A stretch of DNA of 64,000 nt from Selaginella moellendorffii (Eukaryota; Streptophyta; Lycopodiopsida; Selaginellales; Selaginellaceae): assembly GCF_000143415.4 (NCBI RefSeq), contig NW_003314267.1:3161407-3225406 (forward strand), read 5' to 3'. The notes under the pieces are model-generated. The model saw only the letters and a program-made list of their open reading frames with translations. It searched no databases and was not told the origin of the DNA. Positions 20,668-33,257 of this stretch are shown piece by piece. Position 1 is the first letter of the stretch, and each line of letters starts with the position of its first letter. The position numbers were made by a program, and so were the translations under genes.

Positions 20668-22248
20668 ATGGAATGGAAGATCTACGAAGCACTGAGGTCT
20701 TGCAATAATCTCGCGGAGCTCCGAGAAGTCCACTCCAATCTCCCTGCTAAGAATCATCCTCCCAGGCAGGTCTCCAGCTTGCTAATTGAGCTCTATGGCA
20801 AGTATGGGAGCGTGATCGAGGCCCGCCAGGTTTATGAGCGCATCCAACGCCCAGATCTCTTCGCGCGGAGCGTGATGATGGTAGCCTATGGCCGGAATGG
20901 GTATCTAGAAGATGCCCAGCGCACATTCTGGGCCATGCCGGAGCACAACGTCGTGACGTGGACGTCCATGATTGGGCTATACGGGCGGGCCGGCCGCGTG
21001 GACGACGCTAAGTGGCTTTTTGACGCGATGCCCATGTGGAACGTGGTGAGCTGGAATGCCGTCGTGGCAGCATATGCCCAAAATGGGCATCTGTTCCAGT
21101 CGAGGAGGATGCTCGAGGAGATGCCCGAGCACGATGCCGTGTCTTGGAATATCCTCCTCTCGGGGCTGGCTAGGGTTTTGGATGTGGCGGGCGCCAAGGC
21201 GGTGTTCGATCGCCTCCCCGAGGTCACGATCGTGTCGTGCAACATCATGGTCGCGGCGTATTCATCGATCGGCTGCTGGAATCTGGCGGAGGAGCTGCTG
21301 GATCGAATGCCCGAGCAGAGCGTCGTGTCCTGGAACACGGCGCTGTCGATCTTGGCCCAGAACGGGCATCTCGGCCAGGCGAAGATCGTCTTTGACAGGA
21401 TGCCGGAGCGGAGCGTGTTCTCCTGGACGGCGATCATGACGGCGTATTCCAGTGCCGGGAAGATCGACGAGGCGAGGAGCTTGCTCGATCAGATGCCGGA
21501 GTGGAGCGTGGTGGCTTGGAATGCGATGATCGCGGTCTATGCCCGGTCCGGGCATATGGCTGCTGCCGAGAGCGTCTTTTCGGGATTGCCTGAGAAAGAT
21601 CTCGTCTCCTGGAACACGATTCTTGCCGGCTATGGCGAGAATGACTCGCTGGAGCATGCGAGGTATGTGTTTGATTTGATGAGCGAGAGGAATGCTGTGT
21701 CCTGGACGGCTGTGGTGGTAGCATATGCCCAGAAAGGGGAAATTGGAGAGGCCAAGAAGCTGTTCGCTATGATGCCTGGGCAGGAATTGGTAGCCTGGAA
21801 CGCGATTATCTGTGAGAGTGGGCGAAGCTCTAGGCACTGCCGGGATTCCATGGAGCTCTTCCACGAGATGGTGTTGCTGGGTGTGGATCCGGACGAGGTT
21901 TCTTTCACGGGAGTTCTAAACGCTTGCAGCCATGCCGGATACTTGGATCGCAGCTTGCACTATCTCTCGAGTATGTGGAGCGATCACGGCTTGACGCCCA
22001 TGAAGGAGCAGCTTTGCTGCTTGATAGATGTTCTTGGTCGAGCTGGGCGATTGAAGGAGGCCGAGGTGGCGACGAAGAAGATGAGCTTCAACGGTGTTTT
22101 GGAGTGGAAGGCGTTGCTAGCGGCGTGTAAGATCCATGGCGACGTCTCTCTTGCGGCTAATGCAGCCAAGCGTGTTCTTGGTTTGGATCCAGGGAATTGT
22201 GCTGCGTTCAAGCTGCTCCAAAACATTTATTCCGAGAAGATGGAGTGA
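20668..22248 (+). CDS. PPR protein with S-type motif array and E-like tail
   Basis: 526-residue single-exon protein. The frame opens at a TTG, but the first ATG is 20668. It carries about a dozen repeats of 31 residues of the type 'MPE-NVVSWNA-VAAYAQNGHL', then a longer motif with HEMVLLGVDPDEVSFTGVLNACSHAG, and a C-terminal E-like region (LIDVLGRAGRLKEAE, WKALLAACKIHGD, ending LLQNIYSEK). No DYW domain. Likely binds organelle RNA. Its arrangement and repeat type resemble the divergent neighbour, so the pair may descend from an inverted duplication, although the repeats make this hard to prove by eye. Confidence 0.92.
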   Translation: MEWKIYEALRSCNNLAELREVHSNLPAKNHPPRQVSSLLIELYGKYGSVIEARQVYERIQRPDLFARSVMMVAYGRNGYLEDAQRTFWAMPEHNVVTWTSMIGLYGRAGRVDDAKWLFDAMPMWNVVSWNAVVAAYAQNGHLFQSRRMLEEMPEHDAVSWNILLSGLARVLDVAGAKAVFDRLPEVTIVSCNIMVAAYSSIGCWNLAEELLDRMPEQSVVSWNTALSILAQNGHLGQAKIVFDRMPERSVFSWTAIMTAYSSAGKIDEARSLLDQMPEWSVVAWNAMIAVYARSGHMAAAESVFSGLPEKDLVSWNTILAGYGENDSLEHARYVFDLMSERNAVSWTAVVVAYAQKGEIGEAKKLFAMMPGQELVAWNAIICESGRSSRHCRDSMELFHEMVLLGVDPDEVSFTGVLNACSHAGYLDRSLHYLSSMWSDHGLTPMKEQLCCLIDVLGRAGRLKEAEVATKKMSFNGVLEWKALLAACKIHGDVSLAANAAKRVLGLDPGNCAAFKLLQNIYSEKME

Positions 22249-25200
22249 TTGCAAACAATGATATCATCTTCGTTGGCGACCACCTTCTAGCTTCACAGGC
22301 AAAGTGAATCAAATCAGGTTTCTCGTCAACTTGTCAAGATTTTGTTTTTGCAGGACTTCCTCGGTAGAAATCGCGAAGATCGTCCTGTCCACAGTGAAGG
22401 ATCTGAAAACTTCGAAGGATCCAGATTTCAAAAATTTCAGAACTTTGGAAAGCTCTTTACCTTTCTATTGGTACGTGTGCATTCTAAACTCTTTTTTCCT
22501 GGATGAAGTGATATCGTTTTTTGCAGCTGGTCCAGAAACCCCAGAACTATTAAGTGCGAGTTTCGGCAATGAGCCTCTACTTTGCTCCGGAATTTGGATC
22601 ACGCTGTACAGTATTCTGGTGTTATTGCTTGAAAAGGTTTACTTGAAGTTCCAGTTCACATCTCGAAAGGTAAATCTTTTTATTTTCTTTTCTCGTGTCT
22701 TGGTAAGGACGCTCGAACTGGTTGTTTGTACAGGTGCAGCATATAGACACGAGAATTGATTATTGTACCAATGCGAGCAGAAACAAATCCTCCAGGTTTG
22801 AAATTTCCACGGGCGTGCTGTTGTGCACATCTGATTTTATTTTTTTGTTGTTGTTTGTGGTCTTACTAATGGTATGCTACTGCTCTAGTAGCTGCTATCT
22901 GACGGTGCTACTGCACTTACTCAATGATCGCGTCATTCACAGCGTCGTCACTCACGGAAGTCAGTAAGTGTGCGTCTTTTGCTTCGTTCTGGTTATCAGG
23001 GTCCGTCGTTGCTCATTAGCAAATACCAATGGCTTACGCTACGTGTGCTTTAGGTATTTTCTCCTGTATTTGCTGATAACGACTTGGAAGACGACCTTTG
23101 CAACAAGGCGAGAGAGATGCTACAGGTACTTTCTCTCTTTTTTTTATCAAGAAGTATTGATGTATGGATCACTGTTTTGTCACAAAGAGCTCTTTGTGTT
23201 TTTGTGTCAGGGAGGCATTGAAGGTGTCCGTCCGTCCATGAAATCCAGCTGGTAAGATTCACAAGCAATCCTTTCTTTTTATGTGGCACCTAAAGCCAGG
23301 GCGTAGCATCTAGCACGATGAACTGTTACTGCTTGGATCATACTTTGAAACGGTTTTTTGTTTTCTTACCAGGGGCGGGCTTGTCGCGTGCTTTGCTTTC
23401 GCATTAAGGCGCAAAATCGGAAGACTAACAGCACAAGTGCTGAGCCGAGCAAGAACATAAGTAAGAGAGCGCTTGGGCTTGTAAGTATCAAGCACGCCAT
23501 CTCTTTTCCAGCGCTGATTCACGTGTTTTTCAGTGCCATCCATGCGAGAGGGCGGGGCTATTCTGGCTCGTTGACTTAAAAGCTAAGCTCAAAAGTGGAG
23601 CTTCACAGCAGGAGTGTGGGCATATTCTCGGGCAATCAATTTGGCGAAAGCAACAGAGAGGGTACATACAAAGCTCCCTCGTCTTTATTCAGGTGAGTAA
23701 TATTTTAGCTGGCATTCCCAAAGGGATGACTGGATGGTGATAGATATATTTCTTTTCTGTTTTTTTTTTTCCTTCTATGCTTTGCTGCATCATATCGAAA
23801 CTGCTTCTGAAATGCATCCCCAGTAGTGTCATGGAATCGTCTCTGCAAGCTACGTATCGAGAAATTGTTTAAAATGTGTCTAGAAGTCGTCTGGGCCGCT
23901 TGACCATGGAGTTACACCTTCTCGGTGTCATGAAATGGACAAGTGCGGGTTTAGAGTTCAGTCCCTCTTTCTTTCTCTCCCGCTTGTATGTATTTTATGC
24001 TCTTGTTTGCATTGTTTTCTGTTTTGTTTATCTTTCACTTTCTCGCCTGCTAACACATCTGCTGGTCCACAGATGGGAGCAAAACTCAAGGGGGGTGGGG
24101 TTGGAGATGGTGGGGATCGAAAGAAAAGGAAAAGAGGTGGCTCCATTTAGAACTTGGTGGCTACGGCCCCTGGCGCCTTCACTTAAAAGGGGTCGGTGTC
24201 TTTGAGCGCATATCACTGCTGACGCTGTAGCGAGCGTAGAAGAAGTACGTGGAGATCTATAGCCCAGATGCACAGCTCCAAAGTCGTGACCCACCACCAT
24301 CTTTTGAGAACGTCAGCCTCCCGCGCAAATGATTTTGACAAGCTTGGCGCAGCTGCTTTCAGGACCATCTGGTATTTATATTATCTTTTCTGCTACAAAC
24401 AATTGCTAATCATGATCTCTCTCCAGGGGTGGCTTGGGAGGGATTTGGAAAACTCTGGAGCTTTCTTGTAAGTTGGAGTGGGTTTTATCATTCGTGTCCT
24501 GTCTCTCGGCCCAGTCCAGGGGTTTTTCTTTCTTTCCTTCTTTCTTTTTGCGATGCTCAGATTTTGTTTGTTCCTGCGTGGTGTCGGTAGAATGGTGCCT
24601 TCGCAAAGTGGAGGTTGTATCACTTTCCTTGGGGTCTGGGGTCTGTCCTCCTCATATGCGTCCTTTTTATTTCACTTTCTTCTGTACTTCGAATCTTCTG
24701 CTACTCTTCTTCTCTCTTTGCCTTTGTTTATAGTCAATCCCAGAGTTTACTCCACCCCATTCGCCCCAGCTCAGAGGAGCAAAGAAACAACAGGCCAGGC
24801 TTGAACCAGCCCCATATGCTTTTCTTTATGGTGCCCATTAAATGGAATCGTCCCTTGTCTGATTGCTGGCCGGGGCTTAGTACAGATTCATTCACTCATG
24901 AAGTTTGCTTGTTTGTTTCCCGCAGACTCAAACTTGAGGGACTGAGACTTGCTTTGGCGCTTTTGTTTTACTACTGGTGCCGAGAGAGCTGAGTGGCCGC
25001 ACAAGCTGCCGATTGCTTTTCGTGTGGTGCCTGCGTCTGCGGTGTACATTCTCTTCCGGTACTCTTTACTTTACGACCAGCTAACCTCTCTCGTAACTTG
25101 TAAGAAGATGCTCCTGTGACCGACATGCCATCACCATCGCCACGATGTGTCCGTGTATCTGGCTGGCTACGATGCAGCATCGTAAGTTCCTAGGCAAAGA

Positions 25201-26400
25201 GAAAAGAGCAGGGAAAGAAAAGATAAACCAGTTTTCACTTGCTTCTCAGATTCTTTCCACTGTGATCCCGCAATTAACCACTGTTTCTTTCTTTCTCTCT
25301 TGTCTTTTCCAGGTCTTGCTGCTCGCTCCTGACGTCCCATATTCAATGACACCGAGACAAAGGCGAAAAAGGCATGTCACCCAGAGTTTGGATGGATTGG
25401 CCTTGGATCCATGTCACTCGAACTCAAAGACAGGGGCCGCTGCTGCTCAAAGACATTCAAACGATTTGTCGCGGGAGCCTTCATGGACCACAGCTGATTA
25501 TGGCCGGGCTGTTTTTCTGCAGAGGCAGGCAATTTGTGGAGTATCGGTTTATTCCTCGGCTTCCAATCTACATCCGGAAAGGCATGGCTGCAAGGCGGAA
25601 CTTAATACCCGCTGGACTGGCCCCTGCGCCTCGAGAGCGAGGCACCAATCAAGTTATCGCAATCCGGAGGCCGCATTCAATGGCCAAACTTACACAGCAA
25701 ACCAACTGGAAGACACAGCGACACACTCACCACTACTACTACTACTACCACTGCTGCTGCTTCACTTCGCATTCCCCGGCATTACTCGCGCGACCAGATT
25801 GCACCAGGTTACGCATTTACTGTTAACAACAGGTTCGTTTCTTTTCTTTTACCTTTTTCTGCATTGCATTCTTCTTCAGTCGGGAGTTTATCATTCGCCA
25901 ACTTCGTCAGTCAGTTCCTTACTCTTTTTTTTCCCCCCAGCTTTTATTTTGACGCAGCTCGCTCAATCTCCGGTTTGAGGCACAGAATCAGAACAACGAC
26001 AGACGGCTACAACATTATATATTTACTGCCCGCCGACGACCACACCACACTCGGCATTAGTTTTCTCTCCTAATCTTGCGGAGCTCCACAAGGAAAAGGG
26101 TCAAGTGCAATGGTTTTAGCGAGGTAAGCTCCCTCGTTTTCTTATAATACTTTGTGTTGTGTGTCTAAGGGCTAAACTTTGAGTTTCCAGACGAAGCAAC
26201 GCAAAAGCCCAACGCTTGACCCTTCGGGAGGGGCGGACGGGCACAGAAAAAGATTCTCACATCTCTGTAAGTTATTCCAATAATGCTCGGCGATGGACTT
26301 TGTACGTGACTCGAAGCATGTTGTGCAGTGCTTTTTCTTCTTTTTGCAGTGCTCCCCAACTTAAATATCTTTGCGAACGTTCAAAGCAACAAAGGAAAAG
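22249..26400 (+). other. Possible long spliced transcript without a recognisable protein
   Basis: No protein family is seen, but plus-strand GT...AG units with polypyrimidine tracts follow one another in the size range of this genome's introns. The clearest are 22471-22526, 22670-22733, 23126-23210, 23252-23372, 23481-23533, 23693-23823, 24372-24426, 25182-25312, 26124-26190 and 26267-26349. The intervening 'exons' contain stops in all frames or only weak open frames. One stretch stays open from 22304 to 22759 but resembles nothing known. Candidates are a spliced 3' UTR of the PPR gene at 20668, a long non-coding RNA, or a fast-evolving protein. Confidence 0.4.
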
Positions 26401-29057
26401 AATGGCGATTGGGAATTAAAAAAGAGGAAACTCTCCCGGGCGAGATGATATTTGGAAGGGCGGATCAACGCGAAAGTCTCTGGAAGAATAGTTGAAAAGG
26501 TGATATGTTCCTGTGCGAGGATTTGGGCTGTGTGCCAGCGCTGGCTCTGGATCCATGGTCACGCAAACCATCCAGATCGAATAAAAATTTTATTTTGTCC
26601 GAGAAAATCCGAGATTCCTTCCTGCTAACTTAATCCAGATCTCACATGCATGGACTAGTTTTTAAGATCGAGATTATCTGCTTCAGTCGTGCCAAACTCT
26701 TATTTTTATGCTTTCTTTCCAAAGGGTGACGCATGCATCAACCCATTGTTTGTTAGTTCGTTCGTCCCAGAAGCTTATTATTGTATTAGAATCATACGAG
26801 CGTCATAGTTTAGAATAGCGATAGAGGGACCCTTTTTTTCTTTGCTGCGCATCTTGCATAGTATCACACATATATTCAAATCTTGCTGGCTTGGCTGGCG
26901 CGATTACAAACAATATGGAATAAACTTTAGACACACGGTGTGTGATTCGATTCGGTATAGCAGTTGGTGTTCACTCATTTTTGGAATCGGCATCTGCCGC
27001 CGCTCGGCCAGACAGAGATTCCCTCCTAGGTCGTACAGCGGCGGGTGGCCACCCGCCACTGGCCCAAAGAAATGCCCGCGAAAAGAATATCCTCTGCGCT
27101 TGCTCCGTACCGTAGAAATTGTCACAGTGAAACTTCCGAGAAAACAATGTCAAACAAGAGATTTGATCTCGTGGGGGGAGCACATCAAGTAAGTTATTAA
27201 TCATGGGTGCATGCATGAACCTCTCCAAGCTCGCGTTTTCTAGGGTTTGTAGGAGATACGTATTATAGATGGGAACTTAAGTATGATTTGGCTCGGCTGG
27301 AACTAAATCAGACCCAGACAACCGAATCGATTGAAACTCTCAGTTTTGGACTAGGCCGTAGTTGTCTTGCCAAAATCTGTACAATTCAATGCGCATAGGA
27401 AGCATCTCTATAGTGTGTGAGGTTTTGGCTCACTCACAGATGCCTAGCTTAGGCATTTGGGTTACGTCACTCCAAATCTAGGTTAAAAGTCTACACTTCA
27501 CACACGCGAGATACTCTTTGGCCAATCAATCTGATCTGACCAAGTGCTTTGCTTCCTTGTCAACGGCCACTGGGACGGGGTAGGAATATGCTTGGCCAAT
27601 ATCGGCAATGATTCCCTTTGTGGTCGTAGTCGTCCCGGTCGTCGTTTTCAAGGCGATACGTATTTTCTACCTTTTTTTTTTCTTTCTCTACGTTTGCGTG
27701 AAAGCTTTGGATCATTGTCAAGTATGGACAAATGTAAATATGTGATGTGTGTGTCACACAGTTAGCCAGCAAACTGTTAAAGGCATTTTGATAACAAAAA
27801 ATCTGCCCTCTGGGCATTTATTTGTTTAAGGAATGGAGGTGAAAGGTATAGCCAGCCACCTTTGGAATCCAAAACACCAGGAGCTAGTTAAAAAAATGTC
27901 CAGTAAAACAATTTTTTAACCCTCACCCCCCAAGTGAATTCCTGCTTGGAAAGACACAAAAGCTTTGTCTTTGGCACTTAAAGTGTGACCCTCAAAAAAA
28001 AAAGGAAGGAAAATGCGACTTTTTTTTTTTCTCGCGCCACGAATATGCCAACGAGAAAGAATCCCCCCCTATATTTCATTCTTTTTGGCATTCATTGTTT
28101 CACGCCTCACGGAATCACTACCTTGTTAGACAGAGATACATACATAGATAGACAAGATGGATAGGGAAATGGGAAGCTTTATTCCCTCCTCCACACTACT
28201 ACTACTACTACTACTACTACTCGCTCACTCCCATCACTCCACAGTCACTGTTTGTTTGGAGGAGCTCTTGGATGATTCTTCTTGTTGGTGTCCTACTCCC
28301 AATTCGTGAAACATTCCATCAGAGTTTGCTTATTCGTGAAAGCCAAGGTAGATCTTCTCTTCTTCTCTCTTCCTCGCTTCTTCGTTCTTCTCCTTCGTTT
28401 TGCTCCAAATTCCACAGGGTAGCGATTGATTGCTTGACTGATTGATTGATTGATTGGTTGAGTGATTGGTCACAGAACCAAGCAACCAAGGGGCCACTCC
28501 ACCAGCGATCTCCGACATCCCTTGCAAGCCAGGCTACTCGCGAACTTTCTCCTTCCACCAACACGAGAAGTTGGGAGAACGAACGCAGGAAAGAAAGAAA
28601 AAGAGAGAGCTCTTACTTGCATGAGTCGCGGAGCTGCGAATTCGATGCGATGCGGCGGGAATTGGGGAACGTTGGCAGCAGCAGTGTCACTCGAGTGACG
28701 GGATCGATCGACCGTCTCTTCGTCGTTGCGAAGATCAATCCCGACCAAAGGTGGTGTCCGAACGATGCCGTCGACGAGGATGAGCGAAACGAGAGAAGAA
28801 GAGCTGCCGCTACTGCCACGGTGGTGAGTAGCTATGATACCACTCTGCTTTCTAGGCTCCAGGCCCATCAATTCTCCTCGTCCTCCTCCTTTTCTTGCTC
28901 CTCCTCTAAGCATTAACTCGAGGCCTTCTGCTTCATCTTCTTCTTCGTCTTACGCTGGCTGCCCGCTGGCCATCATCACGAACTCTTAGTCGTCGTCACT
29001 GGCGTCATTGATCGAAGCAAAGTTTCTCGAGATCCCAAAGTTCCTGCGGCTGCTGGA
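26401..29057 (+). other. Gene-free region leading into the GRAS gene; probable long 5' leader at its right end
   Basis: No conserved coding sequence. 26840-27800 carries only short frames. From about 28130 the composition becomes pyrimidine-rich with microsatellites: (ACT)n at 28194-28221 and a GATT repeat near 28439-28456. Several upstream ATGs precede the GRAS start. This looks like promoter and leader sequence, possibly spliced, but no transcription start can be fixed. Confidence 0.4.
28194..28221. repeat. (ACT)n microsatellite
   Basis: About nine uninterrupted ACT units in the upstream region of the GRAS gene, visible directly. Confidence 0.95.
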
Positions 29058-30674
29058 ATGCAATATCTCCATCTCTTGTGCTACCAAGAGCCACCGTCGC
29101 AAAACAAGCAGCTCTGCCTTGTCTTCCATGAGATGCAACAGCAGCCACCATCGTCTCACCAGCATCACCACCAGGAGCAGCCGCAATTCCTCGGCCACAC
29201 AGGAGGAATAGGAACTGGAGCTGGAGCTGGGACTGGATTTGGATTCGGAGTAGGCGGAGCCGGGAGCGAGGGTAGCAGCGGCGGAGCTGGGACTCATCAC
29301 AACGACGGTGGCTTGCGGGAGTTGCTGGTCGAGTGTGCAGCATCGGTAACGTCCTCCGACTGGCACCGAGCTATCCGCTGCCTCGTCCACCTGAGCCGCG
29401 CGGCCTCCCCGCACGGCGACGCGGTCGAGCGCCTGGCCTTCTACTTCTCCGCTGCGCTCGCTCGATGCCTCTGCTCGCTGTCCACTCCCTGCGCCTCGGA
29501 AATCCGGTCGCTACTCCGCTTGAACAACCTCCACTTCCTGCTCGAGGAGGACCAGCCGCCGCCATCTTTCGAGGATGACTTGTTCTACTACTCGGGCGGA
29601 GCCGAGGAGGCCTATCTCGCTCTCAACCAGGTGACGCCTTTCATCCGCTTCTCACACCTCAGCGCCAATCAGGCCATCCTGGAAGCCGTCGACAACGAGC
29701 GAGCCGTCCACATTGTCGACCTCGGGATCATGCAGGGTCTCCAGTGGCCGCCGCTGATGCAAGCTCTGGTTGAGAGGCGGCGGCTCAAGCAGCTCGAGGA
29801 GGAAGGGCAGCAGCAGCAACAGCAACAGCCACCACCTTCGTCGCCAAGTTCGTTAGAGCACGAAGAGCAATCCTCCGAAGTTGGCCGTCAAGCTCACGGC
29901 GAGGAGCCACCCACGTTGTCGTCCTCGTCCTCGTCCTCGTCCACCACCTTGACGCTGAGAATCACCGGCACCGGTCCCTCGATCTCGCTCCTCGAGCAGA
30001 CTGGAGCCAGGCTGCGAGACTTCGCACGAACTCTCCATCTCGACTTCGAATTCGACGCGGTCTGTACCACCAGCCGCCACGTCGTGGCTTCGCTCCAGCA
30101 GCACCTCGAGCTCCGCCGCGGCGAGGCGCTCGTCGTCAATTGCATGACACAGCTGCACAAGCTGCTGCCGGCTGCGCACCGTGCGGCACTGCCCCACGCG
30201 CTAGAGTTTATGAGATCGCTGTGCCCCCGGATCCTGACGGTCGCGGAGAAGGAGTCGGAGCACGACCTGAGCCAGAGCTTCCTCGAGAGGTTCCTGGTGA
30301 CGCTGGACCACTACGTGGCTGTCTTCGACTCCCTGGAAGCTACACTGCCACCGCGAAGTCCCCAGCGGCTGATGATTGAGCGGCTTGTCCTGGCCAAAGA
30401 AATATCCGGCATTGTCCTCGAGGACGGAGGTGGCGACGACGAGAACTTGGCTGTGGTCCGGCACCAGAGCTTCGGCAATTGGAGACGAGACATGGAGGCT
30501 GCAGGGTTCCAACTTGTACCACCCAGCGATTTTGCGATTGCTCAGGCAAAGCTGCTACTCCGGTTGCACTATCCTGCTGACGGGTACCGGCTTCTGGTGG
30601 AGAACCAGCACGGCTCCCTGTTTCTAAGTTGGCACGACAAGCCCCTGGTTGCTCTCTCCACTTGGAGTTGCTGA
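29058..30674 (+). CDS. GRAS-family transcription regulator, closest to the LAS/SCL18 type
   Basis: Single-exon 538-residue nuclear regulator. The first ATG is 29058. A second in-frame ATG at residue 26 precedes the Gln/His/Gly-rich low-complexity N-terminus. GRAS blocks in order: leucine-rich region I from about 87 (LRELLVECAASV), VHIVD core at 217-221 (VHIVDLGIMQGLQWPPLMQAL), RITGTG at 301-306, PFYRE-type region about 405-450, and the SAW block at the C-terminus (SFGNWRRDMEAAGF to ALSTWSC). NQVTPFIRFSHLSANQAILEA and the VHIVD context resemble LATERAL SUPPRESSOR-type proteins, which act in axillary meristem formation in angiosperms. A role here is inference. A 50-residue Gln/Pro/Ser-rich insert (about 248-298) interrupts the domain. 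Confidence 0.9.
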   Translation: MQYLHLLCYQEPPSQNKQLCLVFHEMQQQPPSSHQHHHQEQPQFLGHTGGIGTGAGAGTGFGFGVGGAGSEGSSGGAGTHHNDGGLRELLVECAASVTSSDWHRAIRCLVHLSRAASPHGDAVERLAFYFSAALARCLCSLSTPCASEIRSLLRLNNLHFLLEEDQPPPSFEDDLFYYSGGAEEAYLALNQVTPFIRFSHLSANQAILEAVDNERAVHIVDLGIMQGLQWPPLMQALVERRRLKQLEEEGQQQQQQQPPPSSPSSLEHEEQSSEVGRQAHGEEPPTLSSSSSSSSTTLTLRITGTGPSISLLEQTGARLRDFARTLHLDFEFDAVCTTSRHVVASLQQHLELRRGEALVVNCMTQLHKLLPAAHRAALPHALEFMRSLCPRILTVAEKESEHDLSQSFLERFLVTLDHYVAVFDSLEATLPPRSPQRLMIERLVLAKEISGIVLEDGGGDDENLAVVRHQSFGNWRRDMEAAGFQLVPPSDFAIAQAKLLLRLHYPADGYRLLVENQHGSLFLSWHDKPLVALSTWSC

Positions 30675-31062
30675 ATCACATCCGCTGCTCGTATTGAAGG
30701 CCTCGTTTCTGAGATCGTTACTAGTCTCACAAACGAAGAAGAGAACCTCCTCTTGCTTCCTCTTTTCCTGCTAATCCCCCAAAAATTATTTTTCTCCTGC
30801 TGATAACCAGTGAAGATTAACCGGCCAAACCCAGAACTTTGCAGGATGGAGTCATTTGCCTGTTGTTGATAGTGTCTTTCTTTAACGAAACCCCCCCATT
30901 TTGTCGTTGATTTGATGTAACTTTCAGTAAAAGCAAACTCTGCGCAAACCTTTGCAATCTAAGTCTGTAACGTACAATGCGGTGTCAAGGACTAGAAGTA
31001 TATCAAACGGAACTCACACCCTTGAGCGGCACAGCAAAAATTCCGGTCGCTTCTCCTTCCTA

Positions 31063-33163
<2,101 letters not shown>

Positions 33164-33257
33164 TTAGTTGCACTGCGATTGTACATCCGCCGTTAAAAGC
33201 CAATGGCTAGGATAGATGAGAATATCCTAAGAATCATTTTGAAATTTGAAATTTTTG

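Noticed and set aside
24795-24816. Segment GGCCAGGCTTGAACCAGCCCC resembling miR166
   Set aside because: Only the CCAGGCTT core matches, and no complementary arm forming a plausible precursor hairpin was found nearby.
28446-28916. 156-codon plus-strand frame upstream of the GRAS gene
   Set aside because: Ser/Arg-rich composition, several competing frames on both strands, and a position within a probable leader; no conserved domain.
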